Below the pieces are notes generated by a model, which did no database searches, was not told where the DNA came from, and saw only the letters and a program-made list of their open reading frames with translations. 64,000 nt of DNA from Plazaster borealis (Eukaryota > Echinodermata > Asteroidea > Forcipulatida > Labidiasteridae), in contig CM037467.1 in NCBI GenBank assembly GCA_021014325.1, positions 7,240,273-7,304,272 of the forward strand, read 5' to 3'. The position numbers were made by a program, and so were the translations under genes. Below, one piece after another: positions 33,621 through 46,400 of this stretch (the stretch's first letter is position 1; every line of letters starts with the position of its first letter).

Positions 33621-34251
33621 TTCAATTGTGCAAAAGATACAGTGTATACCAAAAGTTGTGAGCATGAATGACTAGTTTGATTGCTCACTTTGATATTAGG
33701 TAACAAATAGCACTAGTTAGTCTCAGGAAGTAGTCTGATTGTACATTAGACTTGTACAAACTGTATTGAAAACTGGTGCTCCTTAATCAGTGTTGTAACA
33801 GTTTTATTTTGTTCAGTTTGTTAAACATCAGACAGAGAAACTTGATTTAGACTATACATCATTCCATGTAAGCTTTCAGTTAAAATTTTACAATAATATT
33901 TCTGTAATGGTTACTAATCGTTTACTATGAATCCTATGGAGGTAATTTGATATATTTTCCATGGAGACAAGGGGGTTGACTATTATCCCATTCCATTGTT
34001 CATGCCTTTATGATGGTCAAATTTTGACAACATTAGTAGAGATAAAGTAAATGTAGAATACAGAGCATATTTCGTTAAGGAAAAAATAAATAACATTCAA
34101 ATGTTAAAATTTCATTAAAAAAAGAAAGGAAAAAACCAACCAGTTTATGTACATAAAGAATACATTTGTACAAATATATACACATATCATAAAATGTATA
34201 GACATAAAACCTTTTTTTATACAAGCTACATAATGTACATTAGGCATGGTA

Positions 34252-34485
34252 TCACCTATATTGACATGATATTCTTTGTATTAGTAGTACTATAACACTG
34301 CACCATAGTAATAATGTAGTACTGACAGTAACATGGTGAGCGCTACCCTTAGTCATCAGTTGTGTTGTTACCATCGTTGTTCTGGCTGCTAGTAATGGAG
34401 ACATGTACATGTAAGAAACCACCATTGGACTACGAGTGTTGATGAGTGCACCAAGTTTCTCAGCCTCTTTGTTGCATGCCTCGAT
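34252..34485 (-). CDS. RECK: RECK terminal coding exon with C-terminal anchor signal
   Basis: Acceptor ttgtatttag; stop TGA is 34254-34252. Starts IEACNKEAEKLGALIN, close to human IEACNKEAEKIESLIN. A small-residue candidate cleavage site (KGSA) is followed by HHVTVSTT and a hydrophobic run TLLLWCSVIVLLI. After it come eight polar residues with two arginines (QRISCQYR), which is unusual for a GPI signal. A TTTATT at 33803-33808 (AATAAA on the minus strand) is one possible poly(A) signal. Confidence 0.9.
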   Translation of the reverse strand: MEACNKEAEKLGALINTRSPMVVSYMYMSPLLAARTTMVTTQLMTKGSAHHVTVSTTLLLWCSVIVLLIQRISCQYR

Positions 34486-37400
34486 CTAAATACAACAGAT
34501 TAAGAAATGAAATCATTCACAAACAGCAAGAGATAATCTCTGTGTCATTGAGACATCCCTGGCTCCTCATCCCCAGAGTTTCCTCCACATAATCAAACTT
34601 TCAATGAAAACTTCACTACCAAACTACTGTGTGGACAGAGAAACTTTACAACCTTATGTGTATACAGACATGCATGTTTGTTATTGCAAAAGAAACAGAG
34701 CAAATGTTCTAGCAGACCAAATTTTGTGGAGCGCTTTTTATTTTTCTATCTGCTTTCCATTTAAAGAGGAAATTCAGTGATGAGATTTGACTAATGTGAA
34801 AATTACTGAAAATAGCCTGCAGGCCTGGCAACCCCTTCTCTAGACCCAGAACCTCCCAGATGTTTACAATGCACTGCATTGCACCTGCATTAATTACAGG
34901 TTTAGTTACAAACTCTGTGCATCACCAGAAATGCAAAACTACAAGTTTGGACACAATGCGGACTATTTCTTTCCCTCTTTAGTGATGGGTTTGATTCGTT
35001 CAAGATGGCTCAAGGTTTAAGAAAATCCTGAAATCAGGAAAAATCTTGAGAAATCACATGCCTGGAAATTAGCTGACTGGCTGAAAAAATTGCATGCCTG
35101 GTGTAAGTTTTGTTGTATGTTGTAGCCCCAAGAAGATTTTGTTGACTTCTCTGAGCCACAACATAAATATTTATTTTATTGTAGTCCATGCTTATATGAT
35201 AAACATTGAAGATTCAACATAGGGCAAGAGTTGTAATGATATTTTTCTTCCTTGGGTATTTGTGTGTCATAGTGAAGCACCTGTATGGCTAGTGCATTGT
35301 CAATTGATGACGCTTCAGCCAGTCTACCTAACCCTAGATAACATCTGAAAAGTACAACATTTTTCAACAATACCAGCTGGTAGGATTGCTTCTTACCTGT
35401 ATTTCATTAGGGATTGCTTTAGTGGACATGACAGAGATGACAATATCACCTTCAATGTTGAGATATCCATAAAGGTCACATTCAGCCTGTATGACAAACA
35501 AACACATTGTCACATTAAAGGACATGCATTGGTATTTATCACAAAAATAAATGATATGTTTGAGGTGTGTGAAGTTACTTTGTGCTATGTAGGATTTAGT
35601 ACTAAAGACTTGCAAGATATGACTCTAACAATGTTGTCAGTGAGAAAATTGTGTCTTGATTCTGAGGCTCCCTTGCGTGGCAAGGCAAGTGAGCAAAATA
35701 ATCAAAATATGTAACAAAACAACTGTTATACACTGTTCCTCCAAAACATGAGAACCTTTTTTTTATAAAATATTGACAGGTACATTAGCTATTTTTTAAA
35801 GGAGGGGATTATACTGAATGTTATCTCCATTCTTCCAATCAAGAATCAGTCATCTCACATGTACAAAGTCCTTTTATACACATCAATGGATTAGCATTCT
35901 GTGACTTTGTGATAAACAACTGAAATTGAGCTTTGCAAGATGATGTTATTTGCCACATTATAAAGTAGAGAAACTAGAATTAGCAGTTGCAAACTGCTTA
36001 CAAAAGGACCTATGATATGCAAAAAATAGTTAATGGCCTGACGTTTCGACCCTAGCAGAGTCTTTCTCAAAGGCTAAAAACCTTTTTCCTTTTAAGCCTT
36101 CGAGAAAGACTCTGCTAGGGTCGGAACGTCGGGTCATTAACTATTTTTTACACTATAAAGTAAATACGAAAATAAGTATAGCATCTAACAAGAAGTGCTG
36201 CATCCAACAAATAAATGTTCTGAGAGACGCCTTTCAAAGAGTAAACTTCAACAACTTGTTAAGAATGAAGAGACTCACCACAGCTACGATTGTACGTAGT
36301 CCCTTCAATATATCAGCTACCGAGACTGCCTTATTACCAAAGGCAGCTGCAGTTCTTTCAGCTTCAGTCACACTATATAGAACCCTGGTGTATGCCGCTG
36401 AAAGAAACGATGAACAAAACATGTGACCATTGATTTCTCAACACTAAATACTGTACATTATTGCCAAATGCAACAAGAAGGCTTGCCTCATACTAAAGTA
36501 TGATTACAAAGCACTGTATTAATAAGTAGTACTACTAATAATAATAAACAGGACATTTATAAAGCGCCTTTTACCAGAGGATGCAAAGCGCTGGAAAAGG
36601 AAAGAAGAGAAAACTAGAGAGACAGGGGAAGGCAGACAGGAGAAACCCAGATTACATGCCAACAGAGAAAAGATGGGTCCTCAGGGCCTTTTTAAAAGCA
36701 GTGAGACCAGTAGAATTTCTAACAGGAGAAGGAAGTTTATTATTGACCCAATTCACCTAATGTCATCACTACGGTTGCACTGTATTGGGAGTCAATGTCC
36801 CCCTTCATCACGAGTGTAGTGCGCATTTTAGGTTGGTGCGGCGTTAACACGCTTATCATAATTGTTACATGTAATTTGACTCCCAAAATTATGAGTGTGT
36901 CAGACCGTAGCTGCGTATGACATTGGTGCAAGGGGTCAATTCAGTACAGTTGGTCTTCCCAATTATTCAAAATATTGTGATAGTTTGGTAGACTCACTAT
37001 GTTAAGCATGTTACCTGATTCATTTATATTTTATGCAAATCATAGACATGGGTTGAAAAATGTGAACTAGATTGGAAATAAATGTGAGCCAAGTTGGAAA
37101 TAAGTATGTAAAGGTGTTTATTAAGCATTACACACAAAGTGTGAACCTGAGAACAAAATAGGTCCACACAGTGGGACTTGAAACACTATGTGGACTTACA
37201 CATGTCCACACAGTGTTGTTTACAGTGTTGAAGAATAGGATTTTTCTTAAGTGTACAGAACAAAGGAATGTCCACAGAGTGACTGCAACACAGCTTTGTG
37301 TATACATAAATGAGGTATTGTAAAATAGAAAATACATCATAATTTCTTTCTGTCATATTTAATGAAGTTTTTTAGCAGGTACTCTCTGAAGAGTAAAACA

Positions 37401-40400
37401 ATCTCTTTGCCTTGCAGCATCAGATAATGTAGTAATGTAGACTTACCACATACTGGACAGCAAGCACCAGGAGGTGTAATCCCAACACAATGCGCAATAG
37501 ATGGCTCAGGACATTTTACTGAGGCACACTGTGGCTCAGTGTCATTACCTATAACATCAAATAAAACAACTTGCATAAAACTAACACTTTATTTCTTCTG
37601 CATTCATAAATCAGTTGCAAAGAATTGCAATATAATGTCATACAGAAAGAGTGACTCCGTAGGGAACTTTAACTATAAATGATGATTGTACCAGTAGTTG
37701 ATTTGACAGAAATATCTTGGTAGTCAGGAACTGAAGAGGTATCTGAAGAGTAGTGCCCTTTTAAATCTTTCTATTTGGCCTTGGTGCTCTTCCCTTTGGC
37801 CTTAGTTCCCCTTTCAAAATTTGCATCTATCGAAGGCCAAAGTGGCTTTGCCCTAAAAATGATGAAATTCCAGGCCTGGGCCTATGACTATGACAGACTT
37901 CAGTTTCACCCTTTATTTGTACTTTACTTTACTTTACTTCATTACACACCCAACAGGGCAAGTGCCAATAACTGGGGATAGTCAATAGGAAACGAGAAGA
38001 ACTGTTCAGTTTTAGATGTAGGAAGGAAAACCACAAATGGGGAAAACCCATGCAATCAGGCAGGGACTGAAAACCCAATCCAAATGCAAGGCTCCGGTCT
38101 AAGGTGGGATTCGAACTGGGGTCCACAGAGGTGAAAGGCAGGGAAAGAAACCACTGAGCCAACCTGATGCCCCATAAGTGTGTTGTCTGGATAAATTGTG
38201 TTGAAGACAATCACTTGAGGTTTTGTACAGTAAAGCTTAAAATGAGAAGATCCAAACTTTATATTCCCTCTGTTGTGACATTTGGCTACAATTCCTCTTG
38301 TAATTTCCATAAACAATACTTTAGAACACACTGCAGTTCATTACAACTTAAAGCTGTTGGAACATTCAATTCACTTTTGTGACTTTGCTCATTGGGTTGT
38401 GACAACAGATGCTCCATTTTGGAACAGCAGCTGTTCCCATAATAGGCAAACTAACAATTTATTCCAAGAAAATGATGATCCACAGAGTTACAAGTAGCTC
38501 TCTAATCTTAATGTAGTTACTCACCAGTTTGTTTCCCAACAGCTTCACAGGATCCATAATAATCAATAATCGTTCTATCGCTCCACGCAGCACATTCACT
38601 GAGATATGTCTCGCCATTCTGACCACAGACTTGGCGACGATTAGCTGCACTACACCTTGTCTGCCAAAAGTAACCATAAGAAAATCAACAAAGTAAGCGT
38701 ATTGTCTGGATGACAGCAGCTGCTTTGAAATCTCATGGAACTACAGACAGGTTCAAATTGGACTTTTTAATGCAGTAACTGAGACAACTGATTATCATTG
38801 AGTAAAAACTGTTCATACAGAGATTATATATAAGTAGGTGTACCTTGATATAGATGGAGACAGCAGTTTTAGTCAGATAGATTTAACAAAGAAGGTGGTG
38901 GTTCTGGTACAAAATTCTGCATGAATTTTTGTAGCAACAGTGACTCAACAAATACTACATGAGCTTTCATAGCAACAATGACTCAACAAATACTACATGA
39001 GCTTTCATAGCAACAATGACTCAACAAATACTACATGAGCTTTCATAGCAACAATGACTCAACAAATACTACATGAGCTTTCATAGCAACAATGACTCAA
39101 CAAATACTACATGAGCTTTCATAGCAACAATGACTCAACAAATACTACATGAGCTTTCATAGCAACAATGACTCAACAAATACTACATGAGCTTTCATAG
39201 CAACAATGACTTCATTGTTGCTATGAAAGCTCATGTAGTATTTTGTTGAGTTACTTTGTGAAATGTGTTGGTCCTTTGAACTACAATTGTGCCATGGTAA
39301 ATTTAACAGACTCGGTGATCTCATATAGGTATACCTTGGTAATAGATAGTTCCTGATAGACGCCATCTTTACGGCCAACTTGGGTCTTGGCTTTGAGCTG
39401 TTGTCAAGCATTCTAACTTTTCTGTGCTGCCAAGTGTTTCATCGGCCAATCATGCAAGGAATTTGATTGAAGCCCTGCATGCAGCATGTGGTATGTGGTA
39501 TTTACACCTAACGCATAGATGTGCATCAAAATAATGACTTTCATTGCCTGTAAAGATGGCTGACTTTACACTATGTGAACTCAAAGACTACCTACCTGGC
39601 ATGGACCAAGGTAATCTAATGTCTTTTCTCTGCGGTGTAGAGCACATAGATTAGAATGTTCTCTACCATCAGTATCACAGGCTGGGGCATAGGGTTCTTT
39701 ACTGCAGCTATGATGGCTGGTTATTACTGCAATAAAATGATAATAATGAAGATAAAAACAACTACAAAAATTAAGGCATTGTTTAACCCAATAGAAACCA
39801 TAGCGGCCACAAGCAACTTGTACCAAAATGCCCATAGCAGCTGCAAACGGCGGCAAGATTTGAGCTATTTCCATTCACCCAGGAGGTCAAAGTAAAGGTC
39901 GTGTCCAGAAATGAAATTTTCTAATATTTTTTGTAAACATAGTGTCCCAATTTCTAAAATCAAAACTAAATTTATTGTCCCAGTCATTGGTCCATTTACA
40001 TATATTGAATTCCTTAAACCATCTCGGCTCCCTATGGCATATGCAGCCTGTGCTGCCATGTAAAAGAAAATAGCGCATCATTATAAACAGAAACAATTCA
40101 AAACATTCATATATCCTCGCATGAAAGTTGAAAAAATATTACTAATTGTGTACAGGCTATATAGGAGTACTCCAGTGTCTTGCTTACAGATTTCCTGAAA
40201 TTTTAGTAACTTACCACACTCATACTGTGGACACTTTGAAAAGCTGATGCTGATGCAAACATGACGCCTTGCTACACACCTAAAGCAAAACATAATCAAT
40301 CATTTCTAATTATCAATTAATCTATTATAAGATATAAGCCAGGTTTGTTTTCCAGTTTCTGCTGCAGTAGTAGCAGCTGTAAATTATCAACTATTTTGTC

Positions 40401-43400
40401 AGATAGCTGAAAGTCGGTAAATATTTCCGTATTAAAGAAACCTCTTCAATTATTTGCTCTGTTATATGTCATTGGCCATGTAAGAAATCACTGCATCTCA
40501 TGCTTAACTGATTTATACCGAGTTACCTCATCAATTTCCTCACAACTAGAGTACATTGGTCAAAATTTTGGGACTAAACCAACTCACAAGTCTCAGAACC
40601 GTCACCTTTTTTCGAAGATGAACAAAGACTGACAAAATATGATTTATTTGTACATGTACAAACTGTTAACAAGGGCATGTTTGCAGGGGATTTCCTTTCA
40701 GGGGTGGGGGGGGGGGGCTGTACAGTTTGATGACTCGTTGACTAGCAACATTTGTTTTTCACTATTCCAAGAAATACTGGCAGGCCAAGAATTCAATCAA
40801 ACTGCAAACAATCATGGAGGAATAAATATGTCAACCAACTGAGAACATCTTTCTGTTGCCATCACCCCCTCCCCTAATACCAACCCCTGACTTATAGTAA
40901 TAATACAAGTAAGTACTACATGTACACACAATGTGACATCTTTCTTATCTTGGTGTAATCAATTCTTGTACAGCATGAGAGAATGCTCTAGGAACATCAT
41001 AAACAAAGCTAGGATTGATCTACAAATTTAACATTAACCCTACATTGTAATACTACATGTACACATACCATTTTGTGTTGTTGATCACTTATACATCAAA
41101 TTAATTCTTTGGGTGTGTTTAATTAGCTTCCGTGGGTCGATCCCGGTCTGACCCCCATTAGCTTTCACATCATCGGAAGGCGTTTACTTTTGTATTAACC
41201 CGAGCATGTAAAATAGTTTAACATTGCAGTTTTTACGAGAATAATTATTTTACGATCTTTTCATTAATCCATGATGAGTTTCAGACTTTATGCACACAAT
41301 GAGCATAGTTCCGGACAGCTGTCCAAAGACGCATTGGTTCTTATCAGGTGCTTACCCGGATGAACAAATCTAGATCGACCTAGGCAAGCTAATCTAACTT
41401 GTTAAACTTACCGTTCATCAGCATTGCACTGGTTACCCATACACGGCTCACTCATTGAGTCACATCTCCCAAACTCAAATTGGTCATCACTGAGATTGGC
41501 TGCACACCTGTTACATAAACAAACAGATTTGTATATATTTTGGGGCATGAGAAACAGGTGGTTTATAACAGCGTTCCATCACAGATGCTTGGGGCTGATT
41601 AATCAAATGATACTTTCTAAAAATATGTTATGTTGAACTTTTCCACACAACATGATGTTAATATAGTGGTGTATCATTTTGGAATAATCTGGTCATCAGA
41701 ATATTGGACTTGAGATGCTAAGAAATAGGGGATGAATAAGTCTATGTATATCTAAGTGTTATGCTTGTGAAGGGCAGTCATTAAGTTTACATGAACTGAA
41801 CTGGCTTGTGCTCTTGTCACCAAGTGGTCTAATGGTTAAGACATCTGCTTTAGAATGCAGGGGTACTTGAATCCCACCCGGGTTGCCTTTGGAGTTTTTT
41901 CCTTGTAGGTGTAAGAGTAAAACCAAAATAACATTGATACTTATTCAAGTAGGTCGTAGATTGGTAACTACTCCAAAATGTAACGACCATAAAAGCTTAC
42001 TTGGTGAGAACCACTGCAGCTGTTGATAGTATAAACTATTTTGAGAAAGGATTCCCTTCGAAGTAGTATGATTTGGATAATTTTTCACCCAAAAACATTT
42101 TAATCTGGGAAATGAATGCTGCGGCCAGAGATGCTGTTAGTACCCGCTGTCACCTCGCTAAACGGGGATGGATTTGACATTCTTGTGAAAATACTACTTG
42201 CACACTTACTATATAACTTTGCCTATAAATCAGCATTACGTTGACAAAAACCAATCTATGACCCTACCTTTAAAACTAATTTAATTTGTGCAAATTGTTT
42301 AACTTACTTGGCAAGACAAGCACTGGGATAGGTGCGTCCATTAGCCCCACATACTGGTACATATTGGTCAGTGCAGTCACATGGTAGAGCAGCATACTGT
42401 CCTGTATCTGTAGTTAGCATCGATGGGTTTAGACAATGTCTCTTAGAACAAGTCTCTTCACCATTGAAACACACACAGTCATTACAACCTGTCTGGTAGT
42501 GGCTGCCATGCTCTAAACACAATCAAAATAACATGTTCAAAAGATTGTTTTCATGTGTCATTTCAAGTTACTTTCCCTTTGTTAATATTTGGGAAAGTGA
42601 TTTTAAAATGATTTAAAGGCACTGTACACGTTTGGTATTTACTCAAAATATATATTAGCATAAAAACTGACTTGGTAATGAGCAACAGAGAGCTGTTGAT
42701 AGTATAAAACATTGTGAGAAACGACTCCCTCTGAAGTAACGTAGTTTTGAGAAAGAGGTAATTTCTCACTAAAATAAAAAAAATTCTTGCAAGAAGTTTT
42801 TATTCCTATCTGAAAGCACACAAATTTGTACAACAAGGGTGTTTTTTCTTTCATCATTTTCTTGCAACTGATGACCAATTGAGCCCAAATTTTCACAGGC
42901 TTGTTATTTTATGCATATGTTGGGATACACCAAATGAGAACACTGGTCTTTGACAATTACCAAACGTGTACAGTGCCTTTAATAGAATAACAGGAAATGT
43001 TTCACCAAGTTGGCCAAAATAAAACTGTTTTTATTTATTCTATTAAGTGATAAACCACTAGGGAAAATTGCTAGGTAAATTTTCATATAATTTTGGGTTG
43101 AACAAAGAAAAATTACTAGAGCTTGACTTGAACCTGCGACCTCCGGATTAGCGTACCGGCGCTCTACCAACTGGCCCCCCTGAACAAAGATACTGACAAA
43201 ATAGGGAGACCGCCAACATTAGGGCTTGATAGCTTAGTTGGTAGAGCACCGGCACGTTAATCAGGAGGTCAAAGGTTTGAGTCCCACTCTGTCAATTTTT
43301 CTTTGTTCAACCCCAAATTGTATATATAGAAATTTTATGAAATTGGTGAAGCTACAACTAACATATATACATTGCTGACTCGCCCCACTCTTCCAACCAA

Positions 43401-46400
43401 TGTTATAATTGACAGCATGATGTAAAGAGCATAACCAATTGTAACAAGGGGTAAAACATATTCTTTGTCATGTTGTTTTCAGACATTTATTTGTGATTGC
43501 AACTCCAATAAAGGAAAATCATGAAAGAATAAATAATTTGAAAATAAAGCACATACCTTTTCTTTGCCCATTAACGTTACATTCCTCCATGGTTTCACAT
43601 TGTAGGGACTGACAGTGTTCTAGCATGCCATTAGAGCTACATGTACAGGCTTTGTAACATGCTAAATTATCTGTAGAATCAGGAAGTCGTACATAACTCC
43701 CACGAGTCACCAAGAAGGTTGAAGCCTCTCCTAGACGACACCCTGGGGTACACTTGGTCTGGGTGCACATCTCACCAAAGCCACAGAGTTCTCTATTGAT
43801 TGAGCATATACCACTAGAGCCAGTAGTGTCATTGTTACAGGGATCTTTGTGACATGGCACAGTGATTTCATCATTCATGTCTTCATAAGGTCCAAGCTCT
43901 GTATTTAGAAGATAAACCCAAAATCAAGTTATTACCCGACAGGAATTGAATTTTTCCATGCTGGAAATACTTATTAAGGAAATAATAATAATACGTGTTC
44001 ATAATATTTGATAAAGTGCCACACCTGTAGGTGTTTCAAAGTGCTGATTATTTTACAATCAGTAAACAGTGCCATTTTGAAATACAAGACCTGTTGATAT
44101 AGTACCTAGTAAGGATTACACAGTGTTGCAATAAGTATTGCCGATGACTGCAAACCTTGAACTAGACGCTATTATTGGTTTGTGATGCCTCTGGTTTAAG
44201 CTTAAAATCATCCTGGTAATTTACTTTCACAATTACTCTCATTTCTAAGGTTTTAAAGAATTATTTCATCCAATGTTAAACACAGTTTAAAAACCCCTTT
44301 ACACAGAACCAACTGTATATCTTTGTATTTGAAGACTTACTTAGATATTCACTGAGTGGTATGCAAGGGGCATCTCCATCCAGCGGTGACAGGATATTAC
44401 AAAGTCCTTCTGCTGTCAGTCCTTTGGCTAGACGAGACTGGTCAATGCATTGACTTAAGATGTGAATACAGTCAGCTCTGTTGTCAAATACATAAACAAA
44501 GACTTCTCTATTTTATTCTGCCCTTCACCAATTGCTAATTAACTATCTCTCGGAAAAGCAACCTACTTAGGATTTACACACTGATTTACACAGTTCAACT
44601 GTTGGTGCTAACATTATTTTAAAACCGTTAAACCCATTCTCTAGTAACTTGATACCTTTGTGTTCTATCTTGTTAGAGTTAGTTTACTTTATTGTAATCT
44701 ACATAACTAGAGGATCAAACCTCCTGCTGAAATAGCAGGAACTTTTTTTCCCAGCGTTTTCACAAAGTAAAATATTTAGACTGAACAAGTTTTGTGTAAA
44801 CTGAATACTGATAATGATATTGAATAGCAAAATGGTAATTTTGGAGTACGTACTTGAAGTGAATACATTTTGAGTGGTATATTTTGTGGAGCATTTTGTT
44901 ATGCTAAACATTGGGAATTGTTCACTGAATACCATCACAGTAATACTAATAAGTATTTATTGTGCACTTTTTCAAGCTAAAAAGACCTGTCAAAGCACCT
45001 TACACATATTATTACCCTGGTTCATCTGGCCCTAAACATTCCTGAAACCATCTCAACTCCTTAGGAGTATGTAGCACCAGCAGCTAAATGAGCACACAGG
45101 CTGCTTGTCATGCACATCAACAATTTACCAGTGATGAGAAGCAATTATAGTTAAGTGTCTTGCTCAATGACACAAGAGTAAGGACCAGTTGTTGAACCCA
45201 CACTCCATTGAATCAGCCACCAGAACTTGAGTTTGATGCCCTAGACTGTTTGGTCATAACACAGTACATTGTTTTAGTGGTAATTACTTAATGACACACA
45301 TGTACTTACTTGCATATCATATTGACATGGGATTCATGATGACATGGTTTGACTTGTAGAGTACATGCTATGGCTTTCCACATCTCAGACTCACATTCAG
45401 CGATGTCTAATACTGGGATATCCATAAAGGGCATACGGATAACTCCTTCACTCCATAACTGCATATCATCTGCTGCACCACTGTCTGAACGGGATGAACA
45501 ACTCCGGAACAGATCCGTGGGTCTAAACATTGCAAATCAAATCAACACAAAATCAACACTTTGTTTCTTTTTCATCTGGCACTTTGTGTTTTGTCAAAAA
45601 AATAAAAATAAATACAAAGCGTGTTCAAGTACATGCAATTGAGCATGTAACAACCCAAGAGAAAGAATATCAGCATTAAGTTATTATTACGATTTATCAT
45701 TAGCAGTCAAAAGATTGGAATCCAAGTACTGTCTGCAGAAGTACACTTTGAAAAGTCAAACTATCACAGAATTTGAAATTGCAAGTGTCAATCAAGAAAA
45801 GCAATGTCTCACACTCTCAAACTCTCCCTGTAAGTTTCCATAAAATTGGTTTCAGCGTTTATCAAAGTTCATCAAAGTTCATCAAAGCATACTGATCAAA
45901 ATAATGAGAGTACACCACTGGTTCTTTCGATTTCTATTCACCCTAGAACAATCAGGTTTAAATCTGTTTCCATTATTTAAAGAACATCAGTAACATGTTA
46001 CACTTCATTACCTGTCATTGAAATTGGTGCAGTACGTTAATCCACTACAGCCTGGCTGACAAGGCTCCTGAACTACAAGAGTAAAACAAAGTATAGCAGG
46101 TATATGTAAGGACAAAATACTTCATAGTTAGTAATTGATTCACATACATATGTAATTGCACCAAATTATACATCAAGCCAATTCCTTTAAAAACATTCTT
46201 GTTTTTTGTATTAGAGGAGCTGAGATTTGTTATGTTGCTGTTTTTTGCTCAAAGCAAGGTTAGAAGGAAAAACATGGGGTCTGAACCTGTGGCTGCTATT
46301 GCTATTGACTTAACATTGATAATAGTTCTGACCAATAGCTCCTTGGCATAACTGACTAAAGACAAACATTGCTACAAAAACGCCCACCAGCTTCCATCCA

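Larger units (their letters stand above)
24252..34251. other. Convergent intergenic region between HOP2 and RECK
   Basis: Ten kilobases with no confident gene except the candidate exon at 27177-27359. Holds a CpG-rich patch (24480-24550), a tRNA-like fragment (25540-25620), MITEs, a TIR element (27652-28260), a TTAA MITE (29143-29588), short tandem arrays and the 20/21-bp minisatellite. The stretch 30500-32450 showed nothing assignable. Confidence 0.5.

Noticed and set aside
33408..33671. 87-codon frame with a 7-residue repeat
   Set aside because: The frame crosses a minisatellite with 20- and 21-bp units, so the apparent repeats are read in different frames.
38915..39256. Regular repeats that could be mistaken for a CRISPR array
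   Set aside because: The 38-bp units are directly tandem without spacers, in an intron of a animal gene. It is a minisatellite.
39581..39595. Extension of the Kazal 2 open frame beyond CQ
   Set aside because: The frame continues only because the intron is open; the donor CAG|gtaggt and phase with the next exon end the coding part at 39596.
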